Origin: Echinococcus granulosus
Lineage: Eukaryota > Platyhelminthes > Cestoda > Cyclophyllidea > Taeniidae
DNA length: 46,451 bases
Reading direction: 5' to 3'
Assembly: GCF_000524195.1 (NCBI RefSeq)
Contig: NW_020170402.1
Span: 806,540 to 852,990 of the forward strand
Shown: piece by piece, positions 44,799 to 46,451 of the stretch
Numbering within the stretch: the first letter of the stretch is position 1
Layout: every line of letters begins with the position of its first letter
The notes under the pieces: generated by a model
Databases searched by the model: none
The model's input: the letters and a program-made list of their open reading frames with translations, nothing else
Told to the model about the DNA's origin: nothing
Program-made: the position numbers and the translations under genes

Positions 44799-45042
44799 GC
44801 CGTAAAACATTCCCACGAGACTATTTTAAGCACCGTCTTTACTAAATTGTACCGTCCCGAGACTCCCTGAAGACGAATGAAGACACAATACTCGGGCGGA
44901 ATATATATATTCAGCGCAGAGAAGGTGTCTGGGCTATTGGCATGGCCCAAAAGGCCAACCCACCCAGCGAGGTACCAGAGGGCTAATTCGAAGTACAAAG
45001 TGGAGCCTCACCAGAACCGAGGGATAAACCACTATCGTATTA
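44799..45042 (+). mobile_element. Short form of the dispersed repeat (244 bp) inserted in the satellite
   Basis: It begins GCCGTAAAACATTCCCACGA and ends GTATTACA, like the copy at 15441-15681, and carries the CCCGAG...CTCGGG core at 44855-44900 and the GGCCCAAAAGGCC hairpin at 44946-44958. The flanking 40-bp duplication marks both ends, and removing one duplicate plus the element restores an uninterrupted satellite unit. There is no open frame of note, so it would depend on an enzyme supplied in trans. A long target duplication favours target-primed reverse transcription (SINE or Penelope-like) over LTR or DNA transposition. Confidence 0.75.
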
Positions 45043-45082
45043 CATTATCCCTTATTTATTTGGCACAACAGGTACTACAACA
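45043..45082 (+). repeat. Right target-site duplication (40 bp)
   Basis: The right copy of the duplication at 44759-44798. The first two bases could instead be the last two of the element (ends in CA), making the duplication 38 bp. Confidence 0.8.
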
Positions 45083-45625
45083 CAAAGCTATTTATTTTTA
45101 AGAAATTGAAATGCAAGTCCGATTTAATTGCAATTTTTATCAAGCGCCTTGTTATAAGATGGTGAAATGGACACAAATCATTGCCTCATCGGTAAAGAGC
45201 TTGTGCTTAACTGATGACTTCATCCATTAGATGTTCAGCGTAGGTAATCTAAAATCAACTACTCATAATTATGATTGGAGTTGAAATGCAAATCTCCGAC
45301 ACAACTCATCGTTATTTTGCTTGTTGATCAAAGAGCCTGATTTTATCTAGAATTGCGTCCTCCTCTTACTCAGTACGCAAGATTTTATTGCCAGAAAATG
45401 CCAATTTCAATGAGATTTGAAACGCAATTCTGAGAGTTACCTATGATTCTCTAGTAGCCTCCTTGTCATAATAGATTGGACAGCCCACAGCTTATCGCTA
45501 CTCCGCTTTTTGATCATAGAGCTTTTGTTTGTTCGCTTAGGAAATTTGATAACAGAAACTAAATAATTTTAACAGAAGTTTAAATGCAAATCTGCGACAG
45601 ACACGTCACACACGTCATCGTCTCT

Positions 45626-46410
45626 CAAGGCGGATATAAATACGTGCCCTTTCATTGAAATCATTTATTTGTAACCTCACATCTTGCACAATACGAGATG
45701 ACCTCCTCTAAACAATCTTACTAATCCAAGAGTATAAAGCAGGAAGCAAAAAAGAAGCCCAAATATTGCGTTGGTGATTGTGGAATTCTCATAAACTTTC
45801 CAAGGCCATTTAAGTAACAAACACTGGATTTGTGTGTTATTATTCCACTCGATTGTTAACAACCAAACAATTGACGAAATGTTTTGTTTTGCAAAACTTT
45901 CTTTCAGAAATGATGACATCTGAAATATCAGAAAATAAGCACAAATCAGACAGGTAGAACTTCAAATTAGAGCAAAAGTCATTTCGGTGTGCCTCGAGTC
46001 AAGTAGATAAGATTGGAGGAATGCTGTATATTATATTCATTTGTAAATTCATTCTTTCAAAGTGTTCCATGTAAAACGTCAAGCTTTAACTGCTGTTAAA
46101 CAGCTATTCAATGATTGACACGTAATATCTTCCTTTTTTCATCCCTACCGCTGGTTTTAGATTCTTGGATCAAAAGCATTGGTTTATAAATTATTGTAAT
46201 TTTATGTGGAAATCAGTGTTTGTCTTCCCTTTGGAAATCAATGACGTCCACTCGGCATGGTCTACTGTGACTCCTTGTCATCCAAAAGATTATTCTATCA
46301 GTCACTTGCTGCGGGTAAATTTAAAATTCAGAATATTTACTTCTTCTTTAAGGCATTTCTTTTGGGATACGTTTTTTACTCAAGCCTAATAGGATTGGTC
46401 GGATGCACAT
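45626..46410. other. AT-rich sequence, no gene seen
   Basis: Open frames at 45919-45677 (-) and 46165-46389 (+) show no recognised domain and no splice context. Confidence 0.4.
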
Positions 46411-46451
46411 GTGTAGCGTTCAGAGACTCCCTGAAGACGAAAGAAGACAAC
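46411..46451 (+). repeat. Dispersed composite repeat, A unit cut by window end
   Basis: The last 41 bases match the A core (AGAGACTCCCTGAAGACGAA and on), as at 160-210, 15495-15525 and 44860-44885. The element continues past the window. Confidence 0.75.

Larger units (their letters stand above)
43540..45625 (+). repeat. Degenerate satellite, period about 185 bp, about ten copies
   Basis: A motif of the form ACAACTCATCGTTTCTTCGC then TNGTTNGTCATAGAGC recurs near 43565, 43790, 43970, 44165, 44337, 44523, 44711, 45170, 45300, 45483 and 45608. Between occurrences lie shared blocks such as TGAAATGCAAATCTC and CGCCTTGTTATAA. Most spacings are 173-225 bp, the 711-to-170 gap is widened by an inserted element, and two spacings near 130 bp suggest deletions. 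The copies are strongly diverged, so the array is old. Confidence 0.7.

Noticed and set aside
44868..44890. CTGAAGA followed by CGAA-type sequence in the repeat core, reminiscent of the hammerhead ribozyme core
   Set aside because: There is no room for stem II between the two boxes and no flanking pairing for stems I and III around a cleavage triplet.

Overview
The window is nuclear DNA from a metazoan, most likely a parasitic flatworm and probably a cestode. The case rests on the introns: sizes of 29-34 nt occur in the same genes as introns of 1-4 kb, one intron is GC-AG, two genes have a 3' splice site only 4-6 nt before the ATG (as in spliced-leader trans-spliced genes), and dispersed repeats are frequent. 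The species cannot be fixed from sequence alone; a diphyllobothriid-type cestode with a fairly large genome is a guess.

Five multi-exon genes and one small open gene could be rebuilt by hand from exon phases. From left to right: a small basic protein (1706-2032, +); PPP2R3C, a regulatory B'' subunit of PP2A (2878 to about 6278, -); a single-pass membrane protein with two PPxY motifs (about 7254-13063, +), not recognised as a named family; a complete TM9SF2/4-type nonaspanin with 13 exons and 641 codons (16917-26650, +); a complete SCYL1-type pseudokinase with 8 exons and 927 codons (29669-34808, +); and the C-terminal two thirds of NOC2L, a ribosome-biogenesis factor (37057-40739, +). PPP2R3C and the PPxY gene are divergently transcribed from a shared interval near 6.3-7.2 kb.

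The remaining DNA is repeat-rich. A composite dispersed repeat family (called A/B here) occurs at least nine times in both orientations. The window begins inside one copy and ends inside another. A shorter 241-244 bp form occurs twice, at 15441-15681 and 44799-45042. The second copy sits inside a degenerate satellite and is flanked by a 40-bp direct duplication (38/40 identical), which marks it as an insertion. At the right end lie two diverged tandem arrays, with periods of about 130 bp (42790-43440) and about 185 bp (43540-45625).

The genes do not form a pathway. SCYL1 and TM9SF both act in Golgi/endosomal trafficking, and the PPxY protein would be expected to recruit a Nedd4-type ligase in the same membranes, but the adjacency is most simply chance synteny. 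The features most worth a second look are the PPxY membrane protein, the short mobile element with its long target duplication, and the modified C-terminus of SCYL1.
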